A DNA stretch of 61,615 nt from Pseudomonas sp. ICMP 561 (GTDB lineage: Bacteria > Pseudomonadota > Gammaproteobacteria > Pseudomonadales > Pseudomonadaceae). Made by a program: the position numbers and the translations under genes. The stretch lies in NCBI RefSeq assembly GCF_002699985.1, contig NZ_LKBT01000019.1:182-61796 (forward strand). Reading direction: 5' to 3'. The notes under the pieces were generated by a model. The model was not told where the DNA came from. It worked only from the letters and a program-made list of their open reading frames with translations, and ran no database searches. Below, in pieces: positions 39,801 through 45,779 of this stretch. The first letter of the stretch is position 1. Each line of letters starts with the position of its first letter.

Positions 39801-40843
39801 CACAGGCAACGAAGTTCAACAGTCTTGATCACCCGACGGCCGAGAGACTACTTGATCAGTTGAAAGCGTGCAGCGCTAACCGCTGTAGCGCAGATGAGCA
39901 GCGCAACCTGATTGCAAAGTTCGAGAAAATCTCGGCCGACCGTTCAGCCTTGCTGGCGGCTTGTCCTACTGCTGAATGTAGGGAAAATATTCGAGCCAAT
40001 ACGATAGCGATGGATGATCCCGTCGCCCAAGAGTTGGTGGCTTGGTATCGGGAGCGTGTTTCGTACGACATGGTCGGTCTGCTGACTGGAGACCCGAGCA
40101 AGATTGCCATGCCAGCGCAAGGGTATGATCCTTGGGGGGCAAAATATGTAACAGATGACCAAATAATACTGGCATTGAATATTCAGCAGAATACGCTGAC
40201 CCCTGCTCAGCAGGCTTACCTGGACTCGTGGAATAAAGAAACGGGCTGGATGGACCGGGCCGTAGGGCGAGTATTGACGGTTGCTGAAAAAGCAGAAATG
40301 CTTGTATCGCTTGGCAACGCTATGCTGACGGAGGGCTGGGGGAAAGCCTCGAGTGGTAATAGCGCTTCTGGAAATGGAGTTGTTCAAGGTGGAACCGGTG
40401 CTGGTCCAAAAGTAACAGTAGGTCCTGCAAAAGTTGAACAAGCGCCAAGCTTTTCAAATCAATTTCCAGATCACGCAATAGGTGCACCAACACTTATCTC
40501 GGATACGAAATTGACGCAGGGAGCGGGCAAGTATAATTATGTTGTTCTTGAGGGCGGTGAGCTCTTGGTTGGTCGTAGGAGTAAGGATGTTGGTGGTGGT
40601 CATATCGATCTCGCAAACGGTAAGCCGGTCATAGCAGCAGGAGAGGTGAAGATTTTGAATGGGAAGGTTAAATATATTGATAATACGTCTGGGCACTATG
40701 AGCCGTCTGGTCCCGCTGCTCAGGCTGCGGCCGAAAAAGCTTTTTCCCAGAAAGGCCTTGATGTAAACGGGACGTACATAGAAAAAATCTGGTTGCCAAA
40801 TCCGAGTAAACCTAGCTCGGGTGCTTGGGTGCCCAAAAAATGA
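33833..40843 (+). CDS. filamentous-haemagglutinin/CdiA-type TpsA exoprotein with polymorphic C-terminal toxin
   Basis: 2336 residues. An extended signal region (1-50) is followed by the TPS secretion domain (about 50-260; NPYGITCNGCGF matches its NPxG and cysteine features). Hundreds of residues of beta-helix repeats follow (LNNAG, LTAGKNL types). An Ala/Gly-rich hydrophobic segment lies around 1720-1830, then a pre-toxin region from about 1976 (VASQATKFNSLDHPTAERLL and two Cys pairs). The last 103 residues, from about 2234, form a separate domain (VVLEGGELLVGRRSKD, GGGHIDLANGKP, SGHYEPSG). I do not recognise its activity. DNA becomes AT-richer toward this tail, as expected for exchangeable toxin tips. 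The stop overlaps the next start (ATGA), the usual toxin-immunity layout. Confidence 0.92.
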   Translation: MDVKQLAFLARQPSAALNSRESFWGMPKRGIALILANAMFWQPLMVQAEGIAVSGGGTSLTTAGNGVQVINIAKPNGTGLSHNTFDQYNVGSQGVILNNATSQTLSTQLGGIIIGNSNLQGTAATTILNEVTGNNRTQLKGYTEVAGQAARVIIANPYGITCNGCGFINTPQATLTTGKPVLDQGRLDHFQVDGGDISLEGAGLNASNIEQFDLITRSATLNAKLYAKKLNVVTGRNKVDAKTLDATALADDGSVKPELAIDSSALGGMYAGSIKLVGTEQGVGVRLNGELAASAGDIQLDANGNLRMAQASANGVVKVKADSLDMQGVVSGNSVDLQTTQALNVQQNIVARDKVTLTSGGQLTNNAVIESGVDADNSRNTTGDISLTAKDLRNVGSVVASRDLKVKTTQDLNNDAGTLASNAALELEVDGLLSNQNDGLIYSRNANTKIKAGSLDNSKGTLLAAQGLDVNVTGDIANRNGRVIARDGVLSVKAANLNNAGQLTGKSVDLAVTNALNNRDGSIESDTTLTVSAASVDNQNGTLRAVGTSGLTRFSIGGAFDNSDGTVETANNALELSVGSLINTGGSVLHIGRGDFGLSTRTVMRAGGSLVTHGDLTLNADSWINSSVIQAGRLIVNVDHFNQTADGQLLASTELQGSGVDWTNNGLIASDGDLMIDLSGEYAGAGQATSQGDLWLDAGSLKLAEAGRITGGGTTDVYVSGALNNAGRISASQDLLINAGSLENRGTLSAAEYVTINTGELLNEGGLIFSGADMELRGTKVTNRFGDIYSMGDLTIAKNAAGDRAQVIENISGTLESAGDMSLSADAVTNRKDVLTLANKRVNAYITHSCAHCSDEWNVWYYVNEIYERTVTEDSASAFMTIGGNLTVTGTSFLNQYSSVSAVKDIDITVDDFKNEGTTLATITYRAHYRNPADQEPGSIYLGLIDPGGAVNEFNKYSAKYVPLYRRADGSYFYQQESGLSTTLNPDYDPTKNMPVPTAVTRYGVFSATQVTTPGKSIDAVIQSGGDTTIVADDEFNNSIQKVSAPIVTSDSQVDASGTLQATTPFIAQLNTQLPADLAQQQVDPLTLPGFVIPDSDNGLFRLSSGPTSQNIPDANGQVTPHKYLIETNSALTDLKQFMSSDYLLDKLGYDPALSAKRLGDGLYEQRLIQQAIVARTGQRFIDGQTSDEAQFKYLMNNAAASKDALNLSVGVTLTAEQVAALTDDIVWMEEREVQGEKVLVPVLYLAQADNRLAPTGALIAGNNVSLTSGANLENAGTLRASNNLSALSGKDLINSGLMQANARLDALATNNIANQAGGIIKGNDVSITSLFGSVLNERTVTTYAGSNTSGKGNWNWSQDFVDNAARIEAGNTLGINAAGDFTSVGSVLSSGADMKIDAGGSVNILSTQQNNRIADGESHDDSTIRQHASQVIAGGALTVNADNDITAVASQIEAKTDVTLTAGKNLTLASAADEDHTYTKGSSITRQEDHVRQVAATVKAGGDVKLSATEDLTMIASRIAAGDEASLIAGKDLNILAAQNSDYTLFDMKKEGGFGSKETQRDEVTQITHVGSEITTGGNLTLKSTGDQLYQAAKLDSGKDLTIDSGGAITFEGVKDLHQESHEKSKNSLAWTSMSGKGNTDETLRQTQMIAKGELAIRAVDGLKIDIKEVNKQTVSQTIDAMVKADPQLAWLKEAENRGDVDWQLIKETHDAYKYSHSSLGQGAMLAIIIIVTIVTAGTGTAATVGVAASDAMVAAGFAGAATAASAAAVASFSAAVAQAAVSVVNNKGDLGAAFKDVTSADAMKGYLISGLAAGFAAGVLDKSFGVKTADLSKATHGFELGTMDGFTKFAGYTAAQGGFNAVANTAINGGSLKDNLAQVAISSAADVLTAGIYNKLGSQLVFSGLTAKVGAHALVGGLIAELAGGDFRTGALAAGANEAFVASVGDKIFAENSRDQLLAMTSQLIGLTVAAAAGGSDKDQAVASWVASQATKFNSLDHPTAERLLDQLKACSANRCSADEQRNLIAKFEKISADRSALLAACPTAECRENIRANTIAMDDPVAQELVAWYRERVSYDMVGLLTGDPSKIAMPAQGYDPWGAKYVTDDQIILALNIQQNTLTPAQQAYLDSWNKETGWMDRAVGRVLTVAEKAEMLVSLGNAMLTEGWGKASSGNSASGNGVVQGGTGAGPKVTVGPAKVEQAPSFSNQFPDHAIGAPTLISDTKLTQGAGKYNYVVLEGGELLVGRRSKDVGGGHIDLANGKPVIAAGEVKILNGKVKYIDNTSGHYEPSGPAAQAAAEKAFSQKGLDVNGTYIEKIWLPNPSKPSSGAWVPKK

Positions 40844-41220
40844 GTGACGTCATGGAACAGTTTGACGAACTTTGCGACGCGGCAATGGCTGCTTTCGGCG
40901 AGGAGCTAGGAACGTCGTATGAGTCGTCTTTGTTGAGGGTGTTAGAGTTTGTTAAGAGTAATTTGGAGTTTAGGAAAGAATTCATACCCAAATTTGAAGC
41001 TATATTAATGTCGAACAACTCCCCCTTCGAGGTCGTGGCATTTTGTATGCGCGAGCTTCAGTGGCCGGAAATAAAAGACTTTGTAATTTTGGAGATGGAC
41101 CTCTCGCAAGATCCTAGAAGCGAAGTTTTGCGAGATGTCCTCACGGCATATGATGAGTTTTGGCCCGATGCAGACTTGTATAAATATTATGATGATGATG
41201 AGGATGATGGTCCTAAGTGA
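40840..41220 (+). CDS. candidate immunity protein for the TpsA toxin tip
   Basis: 126 residues from ATG 40840, which overlaps the tpsA stop as ATGA; a start 15 bp upstream inside tpsA is less likely. A small soluble acidic protein (tail KYYDDDEDDGPK), mostly predicted helical, with no signal or membrane segment. No family recognised. Position and coupling to the toxin end make it the expected cognate inhibitor that protects siblings. AT content is higher than in the main body of tpsA. Confidence 0.75.
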   Translation: MSDVMEQFDELCDAAMAAFGEELGTSYESSLLRVLEFVKSNLEFRKEFIPKFEAILMSNNSPFEVVAFCMRELQWPEIKDFVILEMDLSQDPRSEVLRDVLTAYDEFWPDADLYKYYDDDEDDGPK

Positions 41221-41260
41221 TTTACGAGGGGCGCGCCAACCAGAGAAAACGAGGAAAAAC

Positions 41261-41345
41261 GGGGTCAGACCACGATTGTTTTATTCAATCTTTAATAGTT
41301 TTGTTTTTTAAATGATTAGGTTGTACTTAATCGTGGTCTGACCCC
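41261..41345. repeat. inverted-repeat element, copy 1 (85 bp)
   Basis: Left arm GGGGTCAGACCACGATT (41261-41277) and right arm AATCGTGGTCTGACCCC (41329-41345) are perfect complements over 17 bp, around an AT-rich centre containing TCTTTAATAGTT and GATTAGGTTGTACTT. This is the best-preserved copy of a family found between the orphan cassettes downstream. It lies between the cognate immunity gene and the first orphan toxin remnant. Confidence 0.92.
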
Positions 41346-41346
41346 A

Positions 41347-41728
41347 GTTTCTCCTGAGCGGGCGGTGCCAGTACGTTCGGAGCTGAATATTGGTAGCGGT
41401 AGGAATATTGCTGTTGCTGAATATTCAATTGATGGTCGAGGCGCTGAGCTTGTGGGAGTAAGCGGGCTAGCGAAGCGTCCTGGAACGGTCGATGTCCCTG
41501 AAAAGCAGGTGTTCGAAACAATACAAACTGGTAACAATCCAAGGACAATGGACTCAGAGTATAAAACATTGTCTCATTTGGCAGATAAACTAACCCCATC
41601 GTCGCGAGGAGTCGTGAATATTTACTCAGAACTCCCAGTCCGCGTTTCATGCAGTGGACTTATAAGTCAGTTTCAACAGAGGTTCCCCCGGTGTGATTGT
41701 CAAAGTAGAAACAGGAAGGCCGAGATGA
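41347..41728 (+). pseudogene. orphan deaminase-like toxin C-terminus, frameshifted
   Basis: Immediately after the repeat arm, one frame reads NIGSGRNIAVAEYSIDGRG, TVDVPEKQVF, TGNNPRTMDSEYKTL, LTPSSRGVVNIYSELP and SCSGLISQFQQRFP. This matches the nucleic-acid deaminase toxins found at tips of polymorphic toxins (D-S-E and P-x-C-x-x-C zinc motifs). The first cysteine of CxxC is Arg (CGC at 41641, one transition from TGC). The run of five C at 41685-41689 has one base too many. Removing it gives FPGVIVKVETGRPR and a TGA at 41726 that overlaps the next ATG. The present frame instead runs on into the immunity gene. There is no start codon or export region, so it is a dead fragment. Confidence 0.78.
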
Positions 41729-42186
41729 AAAGCGTTCGTGATATTTTTCATGAGTTAGTCCTGAAAGGAGTGATTTTAGAGTCTGCTCTTGTTGGTTGCA
41801 CTAACGCAGATATTGCAGCAGCCGAGCAATATTTTGGTTGTACACTTCCGTTGGCATATCGTGACTTCTTGATGGTTGCGGGGCGTTCAGCGGGTGAGGT
41901 TTTTTGTGGCGTAGATATATTTTTTCCAAGATTACTTAGCCTGAGGCTTGAAGCAGAAGAGTTGCTTGATGAATTAAGCTTAGCTGGTTTGCTGCCCACA
42001 GATGCTAAGGTGTTCTGCATGCATCAAGGATATGAAATTAATTATTTTCTAGCGTTCTCTGAAGATCCACCAGTATTTCAGTTTTTTGAGGGTCAGAGTT
42101 CGATGACTAAAGCTTGGGATAGCTTTTCAAGTTTCTTAATTACATCAGTGGAAAACCATCTTTTACAATGGCCGGACTTGAATTGA
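41725..42186 (+). CDS. SMI1/KNR4 (SUKH)-family immunity protein
   Basis: 153 residues from ATG 41725, with AGGAAGG 7 bp upstream. The core pattern fits SUKH proteins: an N-terminal helix, CTNADIAAAEQYFGCTLPLAYRDFLMVAGRS, then YEINYFLAFSEDPPVFQFFEG and a C-terminal helix ending LLQWPDLN. SUKH proteins neutralise nuclease and deaminase toxins by direct binding, which suits the deaminase remnant before it. The frameshift upstream makes one continuous frame from 41365, but the real start is very probably 41725. Confidence 0.85.
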   Translation: MKSVRDIFHELVLKGVILESALVGCTNADIAAAEQYFGCTLPLAYRDFLMVAGRSAGEVFCGVDIFFPRLLSLRLEAEELLDELSLAGLLPTDAKVFCMHQGYEINYFLAFSEDPPVFQFFEGQSSMTKAWDSFSSFLITSVENHLLQWPDLN

Positions 42187-42194
42187 CACGGTTC

Positions 42195-42281
42195 GGGGTC
42201 AGATCACGAATGTTTTATTCGTTCTTTAATAGTTCGGTATTTCTGGAGTGATTGGTTTTTGCTTAATCGTGGTCTGACCCC
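42195..42281. repeat. inverted-repeat element, copy 2 (87 bp)
   Basis: GGGGTCAGATCACGAAT at 42195 and TTAATCGTGGTCTGACCCCG ending at 42282. It shares the central TCTTTAATAGTT with copy 1. It begins 8 bp after the SUKH gene and is followed directly by the second toxin remnant. Confidence 0.9.
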
Positions 42282-42283
42282 GG

Positions 42284-42515
42284 TTTCTGAAAGCTGGACA
42301 CTGGGATCCGGGCGGCTTGAGAAGGCAGTGGGGTTAGACTCTGCTCGAGACATCGCAAGCGCGATTAAGACTGGACGCACCGAGATCTGGGTTGTAAGGA
42401 CGGGGCAAATGGGTCGACTGAAATCCAAGTGCTTGATTCTTTAGGTAAGCCCAAGGCCATTGATACGTCGAAGATACTTTCCACCAATACAAATCTTGCT
42501 GGAGCAGAACCATGA
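42284..42515 (+). pseudogene. second orphan toxin C-terminal fragment, frameshifted
   Basis: The frame from the repeat arm reads WTLGSGRLEKAVGLDSARDI, IASAIKTGRTEIWVVRTG and then shifts. Adding one base to the G run at 42402-42405 continues it as ANGSTEIQVLDSLGKPKAID, TSKILSTNTNLAGAEP and a TGA at 42513-42515 that overlaps the next ATG. Both halves read as ordinary protein, and the stop/start overlap matches the other cassettes, so this is probably the tail of a degraded toxin. Its family is not recognised. Confidence 0.68.
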
Positions 42516-43378
42516 TCCGAGATTCCATAGCTGACGTTAATTACTGGCGTGAGCGGGTTGCTAAGGATGTGCTCTGGATAGAGAAATCGGGAGAACTATT
42601 GTCTCGACCTTCACAGAATCCTGTTTACGACCCCCAGTTTTCGTTTGATCTATCAAAAGATATCTTACGTCTAATGCTTAGACGATACTCCCAAGGCGAT
42701 CCGATATCTGAAATAGTTTTATCTTTCTCAGAGTTATTGGATGCTTGGGAATTGTCGAATGACTTGGCCAAGCAAGTGTGTGCTGAGCACAATCTGCAAA
42801 CTTGTCGTGATTGGGTGTTTGATGTTTCTAATCTCAACCATTATATCTGGTGTTTTTGGTTGGTCGGGTTGGCGCTCGCATTAGGTATTCCCGACGAGCA
42901 GTGGAACCGATTGTTGATGCTCATAGCTCAAGAAGGCAAAGACACTTTGTTGGATCGCATAATTGCTAGTCGCCAAACTTCACGCATTATTGGTGATGTT
43001 CTTTTGCATGCCAAACCTTATGCTCGACTGCTGAAAGCCATTGATGCGTCCGAAGATCAGCAGGCATTTCTGCTGCATGATTTTGTTGATGCTTGGTATC
43101 CGGAGCTCTACCGACGCGGCAAACAGCAGCCTTGGTGGTACCACTACGGTGATCCTGAAAAAAATCCGCTTGAGATGGGCAGCTATTTCGGTCGTTGGTG
43201 CATTGAGGCGATCGCTGCCGTCGAAGCTTTCAAGCTGGATGACAGCCGATGTGTTGGGCATCCGCACTATCCCGGCGACCTACTTTGTCCTGAGGTGGCT
43301 GGCACTCACGGACCGCAGAAGGAAGGCAAAAAAATCCGAAGTCTGCGGGAGGCCTTTGGACGTCGGTTCACGAGGTAG
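42512..43378 (+). CDS. DUF1910/DUF1911 (PoNi-type) immunity protein
   Basis: 288 residues, a cytoplasmic helical protein. The C-terminal part has the DUF1911 hallmarks YFGRWCIEAIAAVEAF, LDDSRCVGHPHYPGDLL and YHYGDPEKNPLEMGSYFGR. The N-terminal half (YWRERVAKDVLWIEKSGELL) fits DUF1910. Members called PoNi neutralise PoNe-type DNase effectors. The start ATG 42512 overlaps the stop of the restored toxin frame. The gene is intact although its toxin is broken, which suggests selection for protection. Confidence 0.85.
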   Translation: MIRDSIADVNYWRERVAKDVLWIEKSGELLSRPSQNPVYDPQFSFDLSKDILRLMLRRYSQGDPISEIVLSFSELLDAWELSNDLAKQVCAEHNLQTCRDWVFDVSNLNHYIWCFWLVGLALALGIPDEQWNRLLMLIAQEGKDTLLDRIIASRQTSRIIGDVLLHAKPYARLLKAIDASEDQQAFLLHDFVDAWYPELYRRGKQQPWWYHYGDPEKNPLEMGSYFGRWCIEAIAAVEAFKLDDSRCVGHPHYPGDLLCPEVAGTHGPQKEGKKIRSLREAFGRRFTR

Positions 43379-43415
43379 TAGAGTTGTGTGACGGAAAAAC
43401 GGGGTCCGGAAAAAC

Positions 43416-43492
43416 GGGGTCAGACCCCGATTGGTTTTAATAATTTGGTTGTTTTTAAGTTGGTAGGTTTTACTTAATCGTGGCCTGACCCC
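43416..43492. repeat. inverted-repeat element, copy 3 (77 bp)
   Basis: GGGGTCAGACCCCGATT at 43416 and TTAATCGTGGCCTGACCCC ending at 43492. A duplicated partial left arm (GGGGTCCGGAAAAAC) lies at 43401. It follows the PoNi-type gene by about 40 bp. Confidence 0.88.
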
Positions 43493-43540
43493 AATTTCCA
43501 TTGGCTGTCCAAAAAAGTAGACGTATAGCTTTTATTTTTT

Positions 43541-43557
43541 AATCGTGGTCTGACATC
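43541..43557. repeat. solo right arm of the inverted-repeat element
   Basis: AATCGTGGTCTGACATC, a single right arm with no left partner, about 50 bp after copy 3. It is probably the remnant of another element, left after loss of the cassette between. A 15-codon open tail (from NFPRFLGFK) runs from it to a TGA at 43603, overlapping the next start as GTGA. Confidence 0.75.
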
Positions 43558-43601
43558 AATTTCCCCCGTTTTCTAGGGTTTAAATGCTGTGAGGATAAAA
43601 T

Positions 43602-44006
43602 GTGAGTGATGCTAATGTTATTGATTGTTGCTCTGTTTTGTTGGCTGATCTTGGGTTTGGAAATGAAACTCTAGAATCGCTCATTATGAAGTGGCGCTTT
43701 CTTGTTGGGCAGTGCCGTGAAGGATATGAGTGGGACTATTCAGAGTATAAAAATGAAATTAGAGCTAGGTGTCTGATAAATGAATTACAGAATTATCCTG
43801 GTATTTATGGCTCGATTGAACTGAAGGGTTTTTTTAACGATGTGGCTTTGCTGGATGAAGAGTTCAAGAGTTTGTTGCAGCCGGGTGTGGATGTGAATGA
43901 GGGGGGCAGTTGGTGGGAGAGGGGCGTTTTGTCGCGTGCTGGAGATGAGTACCGCTGTTACATGGCCAATGCCCACCGAGTCTCGGTTGAGCGTATTAAG
44001 GATTAA
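43602..44006 (+). CDS. orphan immunity-type protein, family not recognised
   Basis: 134 residues from GTG 43602. An ATG three bases earlier is followed at once by a stop. SD GAGGAT is about 10 bp upstream. Small acidic soluble protein, rich in aromatic residues (MKWRFLVGQCREGYEWDY, GGSWWERGV), with no signal or membrane segment. AT-rich codon use unlike the flanking core genes. Placed between two copies of the repeat element like its neighbours, it is best read as the immunity half of a third cassette; that role is inferred from position. Confidence 0.6.
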   Translation: MSDANVIDCCSVLLADLGFGNETLESLIMKWRFLVGQCREGYEWDYSEYKNEIRARCLINELQNYPGIYGSIELKGFFNDVALLDEEFKSLLQPGVDVNEGGSWWERGVLSRAGDEYRCYMANAHRVSVERIKD

Positions 44007-44012
44007 AAAAAT

Positions 44013-44096
44013 CGGGTCAGGACACGATTTATTATTAACAATATGATAGTTGGGTTTATAGAGTAATTAGGATATGCTTAATCGTGGTCTGGCCCC
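44013..44096. repeat. inverted-repeat element, copy 4 (84 bp)
   Basis: Left arm CGGGTCAGGACACGATT at 44014 and right arm TTAATCGTGGTCTGGCCCC ending 44096. The central AGTAATTAGGATATGCTTAA resembles copies 1 and 2. It begins 8 bp after the preceding gene. Confidence 0.88.
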
Positions 44097-44208
44097 AATT
44101 TTTTTAGAAGGGTTTATATTAGTACCTGAGGTTGAACTCATGATGACTAAAAGCTATTCGTGAAGCTCTTAGTTTTTCAGCGAAGCAGCCTTAGAGTTAT
44201 TATCTGCT

Positions 44209-44226
44209 TGGTCGTGGTCTGATCCC
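44209..44226. repeat. second solo right arm of the inverted-repeat element
   Basis: GGTCGTGGTCTGATCCC, without a matching left arm nearby. The 110 bp between copy 4 and this arm hold no recognisable gene. A 12-codon open tail follows and ends in TAA overlapping the next start (TAATG). Confidence 0.7.
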
Positions 44227-44260
44227 AATTATTTGCTACAGCTCCAATGAGGGTGTTCTA

Positions 44261-44593
44261 ATGTCGCTGACAAATGAAGAAGAATTTGCACTGCAGATGC
44301 TTTTCTCCGGGCAGGACAAAATAAGTGTCGCGGTTCGAGTTCAACTTAAGAGTTGTGCGGTCAAAGCGCGTAAGCATACGGGTGTTGGTTTCTTTACTAG
44401 CATTGCTCTGGCGGTGACGTTGCCTGTAACTGTTCAACGTCACTGGGATTGTAATTTTGAGCATCGAGAGCTAAGTCATGGCGGATCATTTATGTGCTGG
44501 ATTGAGAATTCAAGCTTTCTAGAGTTAGAGGCTGTAGCTTATAATGGCGAGTGGCCGAAAAAATTCAATTCTTCAGATTTTAAGCTTGCCTAG
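44261..44593 (+). CDS. orphan immunity-type protein, family not recognised
   Basis: 110 residues from ATG 44261, with GAGGG 9 bp upstream. Small, predicted alpha at the N-terminus (EEEFALQMLFSGQDKISVAV) and beta in the rest (TGVGFFTSIALAVTLP, GGSFMCWIENSSFLELEAV). It has no signal peptide; the short hydrophobic stretch at about 44-58 is a strand-like core rather than a clear membrane helix. Between two repeat elements, with the same low-GC codon use as its neighbours. Immunity role inferred from context only. Confidence 0.55.
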   Translation: MSLTNEEEFALQMLFSGQDKISVAVRVQLKSCAVKARKHTGVGFFTSIALAVTLPVTVQRHWDCNFEHRELSHGGSFMCWIENSSFLELEAVAYNGEWPKKFNSSDFKLA

Positions 44594-44612
44594 TTGGCGG
44601 TAAGGAATAAGT

Positions 44613-44716
44613 GGGGTCTGAAACGAAATGGTTTTCAAACGATTAGGTTGCGCCAAACCCAGATGGTTGGCTAGGGCGTAAGCTTGTTCTGTGTACTTAA
44701 TGATGGTTTGTCCCCA
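44613..44716. repeat. inverted-repeat element, copy 5, diverged
   Basis: Left arm GGGGTCTGAAACGAAATG at 44613 and right arm TTAATGATGGTTTGTCCCC ending near 44715 keep the pattern with several mismatches. GATTAGGTTG is conserved in the centre, followed by about 40 extra bases. The next toxin tail starts within 10 bp of the right arm. Confidence 0.7.
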
Positions 44717-44724
44717 ACTCTTGA

Positions 44725-44808
44725 AAAATCTACATCAACGACGCTTTCCTTCAGCTCCCCAAGTACAAGGGAGGCATTGATGAACTTTCTGAAAGGTATA
44801 GGGAATGA
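44725..44808 (+). pseudogene. third orphan toxin tail (27 codons)
   Basis: Frame KIYINDAFLQLPKYKGGIDE-LSERYRE ends in TGA at 44806-44808, overlapping the ATG of the next gene. A stop codon precedes it directly at 44722, at the edge of the repeat arm. The stretch reads as normal protein, and IYINDAF followed by KYKGG resembles ends of nuclease toxins, so it is probably the last piece of a third toxin tip. Confidence 0.6.
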
Positions 44809-45188
44809 AAATCAGAAGAACTGTTGAGATAAGGATGCGAGATCTAGAGAGCTCCGGGCGAGGGTCTTTCTATGAGGGGGCGAAAGTGGGACAGGTATTG
44901 TTCTCAACTCCATTAGAACAGGGTCGGCTGTACTTTTATATAGATGGTTTTGGTCTCAGTGATAATGCGTTTATTGATAGGGTGTCTTTTGATGAAGTAT
45001 TAAATGTCAGAAGTCATCTGAATGTGCAGCTTTTTTCAAGTGCTAGCCAATCAGGGTGTTTGGTTTTTTATCTTCCTTTGGATATTGAGTGTGGCGCTAG
45101 AGATTTGTCGCTGTCTCTACCCTTTTTGAGTTACTCTCGTGTTATGAATATTTTAGTAGGGCTGAAGGATGACTGGGTAAATAGATAA
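44805..45188 (+). CDS. orphan immunity-type protein after the third toxin tail
   Basis: 127 residues. ATG 44805 overlaps the toxin-tail stop as ATGA. Predicted mostly beta strands with a short helix at the end (YSRVMNILVGLKDDWVNR). Stretches such as GRLYFYIDGFGLSDNAFIDR give no family I can name. It has no signal or membrane segment. The coupling to a toxin fragment is the main support for an immunity role. Confidence 0.62.
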   Translation: MKIRRTVEIRMRDLESSGRGSFYEGAKVGQVLFSTPLEQGRLYFYIDGFGLSDNAFIDRVSFDEVLNVRSHLNVQLFSSASQSGCLVFYLPLDIECGARDLSLSLPFLSYSRVMNILVGLKDDWVNR

Positions 45189-45249
45189 CGCTTGGTTGGT
45201 GGGAGTCAATTAATCAGTCGTATTGAGTCAGCATAAATGGGGCAGGCAT

Positions 45250-45660
45250 ATGACGTTTAGAGCGCTGGAGAAGAGATATTCGGTTGTGTGGTCTCCGGGA
45301 TCCAGTATTTCATCTTTGAGTGAATGGTATATGGATGTTCGCGACACCCCACTACCTCAGTTGGAGTTGGGGTCTATATGTCGTGCGCTTCGGCAGAATT
45401 TATTTGTTGAGGAGCTGATACCTTTCGCTGAGTCCTTTCTTGAGCAAGATGTTCTGGCGGGAGAACGGTATGATGGTGAGTTAATTGCTGCTCTTGCTGG
45501 GCTCTATTCGAATTCTTGGGCGGCTAATTTATGCAGGCCATATAAGATAATCCAGGTGTTACGTGAAGTTTCTTTTTTAAGTACCGATGCGGGTGTACAG
45601 CGTGAAGCTTCATTTTTGATCGATTCAATTGAAAGTTTGAATAGTAAATCGCTGATATAG
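45250..45660 (+). CDS. CdiI-like contact-dependent inhibition immunity protein
   Basis: 136 residues from ATG 45250, again in an ATGA overlap with a short upstream frame. An in-frame extension to 45223 lacks a good site. Pattern LEKRYSVVWSPGSSISSLSE, LPQLELGSICRALRQNLFVE, LIPFAESFLEQDVLAGERYD and GELIAALAGL is that of helical CDI immunity proteins I remember as CdiI_2 type (LEExPLAGExYDGELLxAL). No toxin remnant of length is left upstream. Confidence 0.72.
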   Translation: MTFRALEKRYSVVWSPGSSISSLSEWYMDVRDTPLPQLELGSICRALRQNLFVEELIPFAESFLEQDVLAGERYDGELIAALAGLYSNSWAANLCRPYKIIQVLREVSFLSTDAGVQREASFLIDSIESLNSKSLI

Positions 45661-45733
45661 ACACTTGAAGTCCGCCCCAGTTTGTAAGTAACCATGTTTC
45701 GCATGGTCATTAGATTTTTCGATGGAGGAAAAA

Positions 45734-45779
45734 ACGGGCCAGGCCACTATTGTTTTGCTTCATCACGGTCCGCTCCCAA
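45734..45779. repeat. shortened last copy of the inverted-repeat element
   Basis: ACGGGCCAGGCCACTATTG at 45734 and CATCACGGTCCGCTCCC ending about 45777 keep both arms in decayed form around a centre of only about 12 bp. It marks the end of the orphan cassette region. Confidence 0.6.

Noticed and set aside
41365..42186. A single 273-residue fusion protein of toxin and immunity
   Set aside because: The continuous frame is explained by one extra C in a run of five. Restoring it gives a natural toxin end and the usual ATGA start for the immunity gene, which has its own ribosome-binding site.
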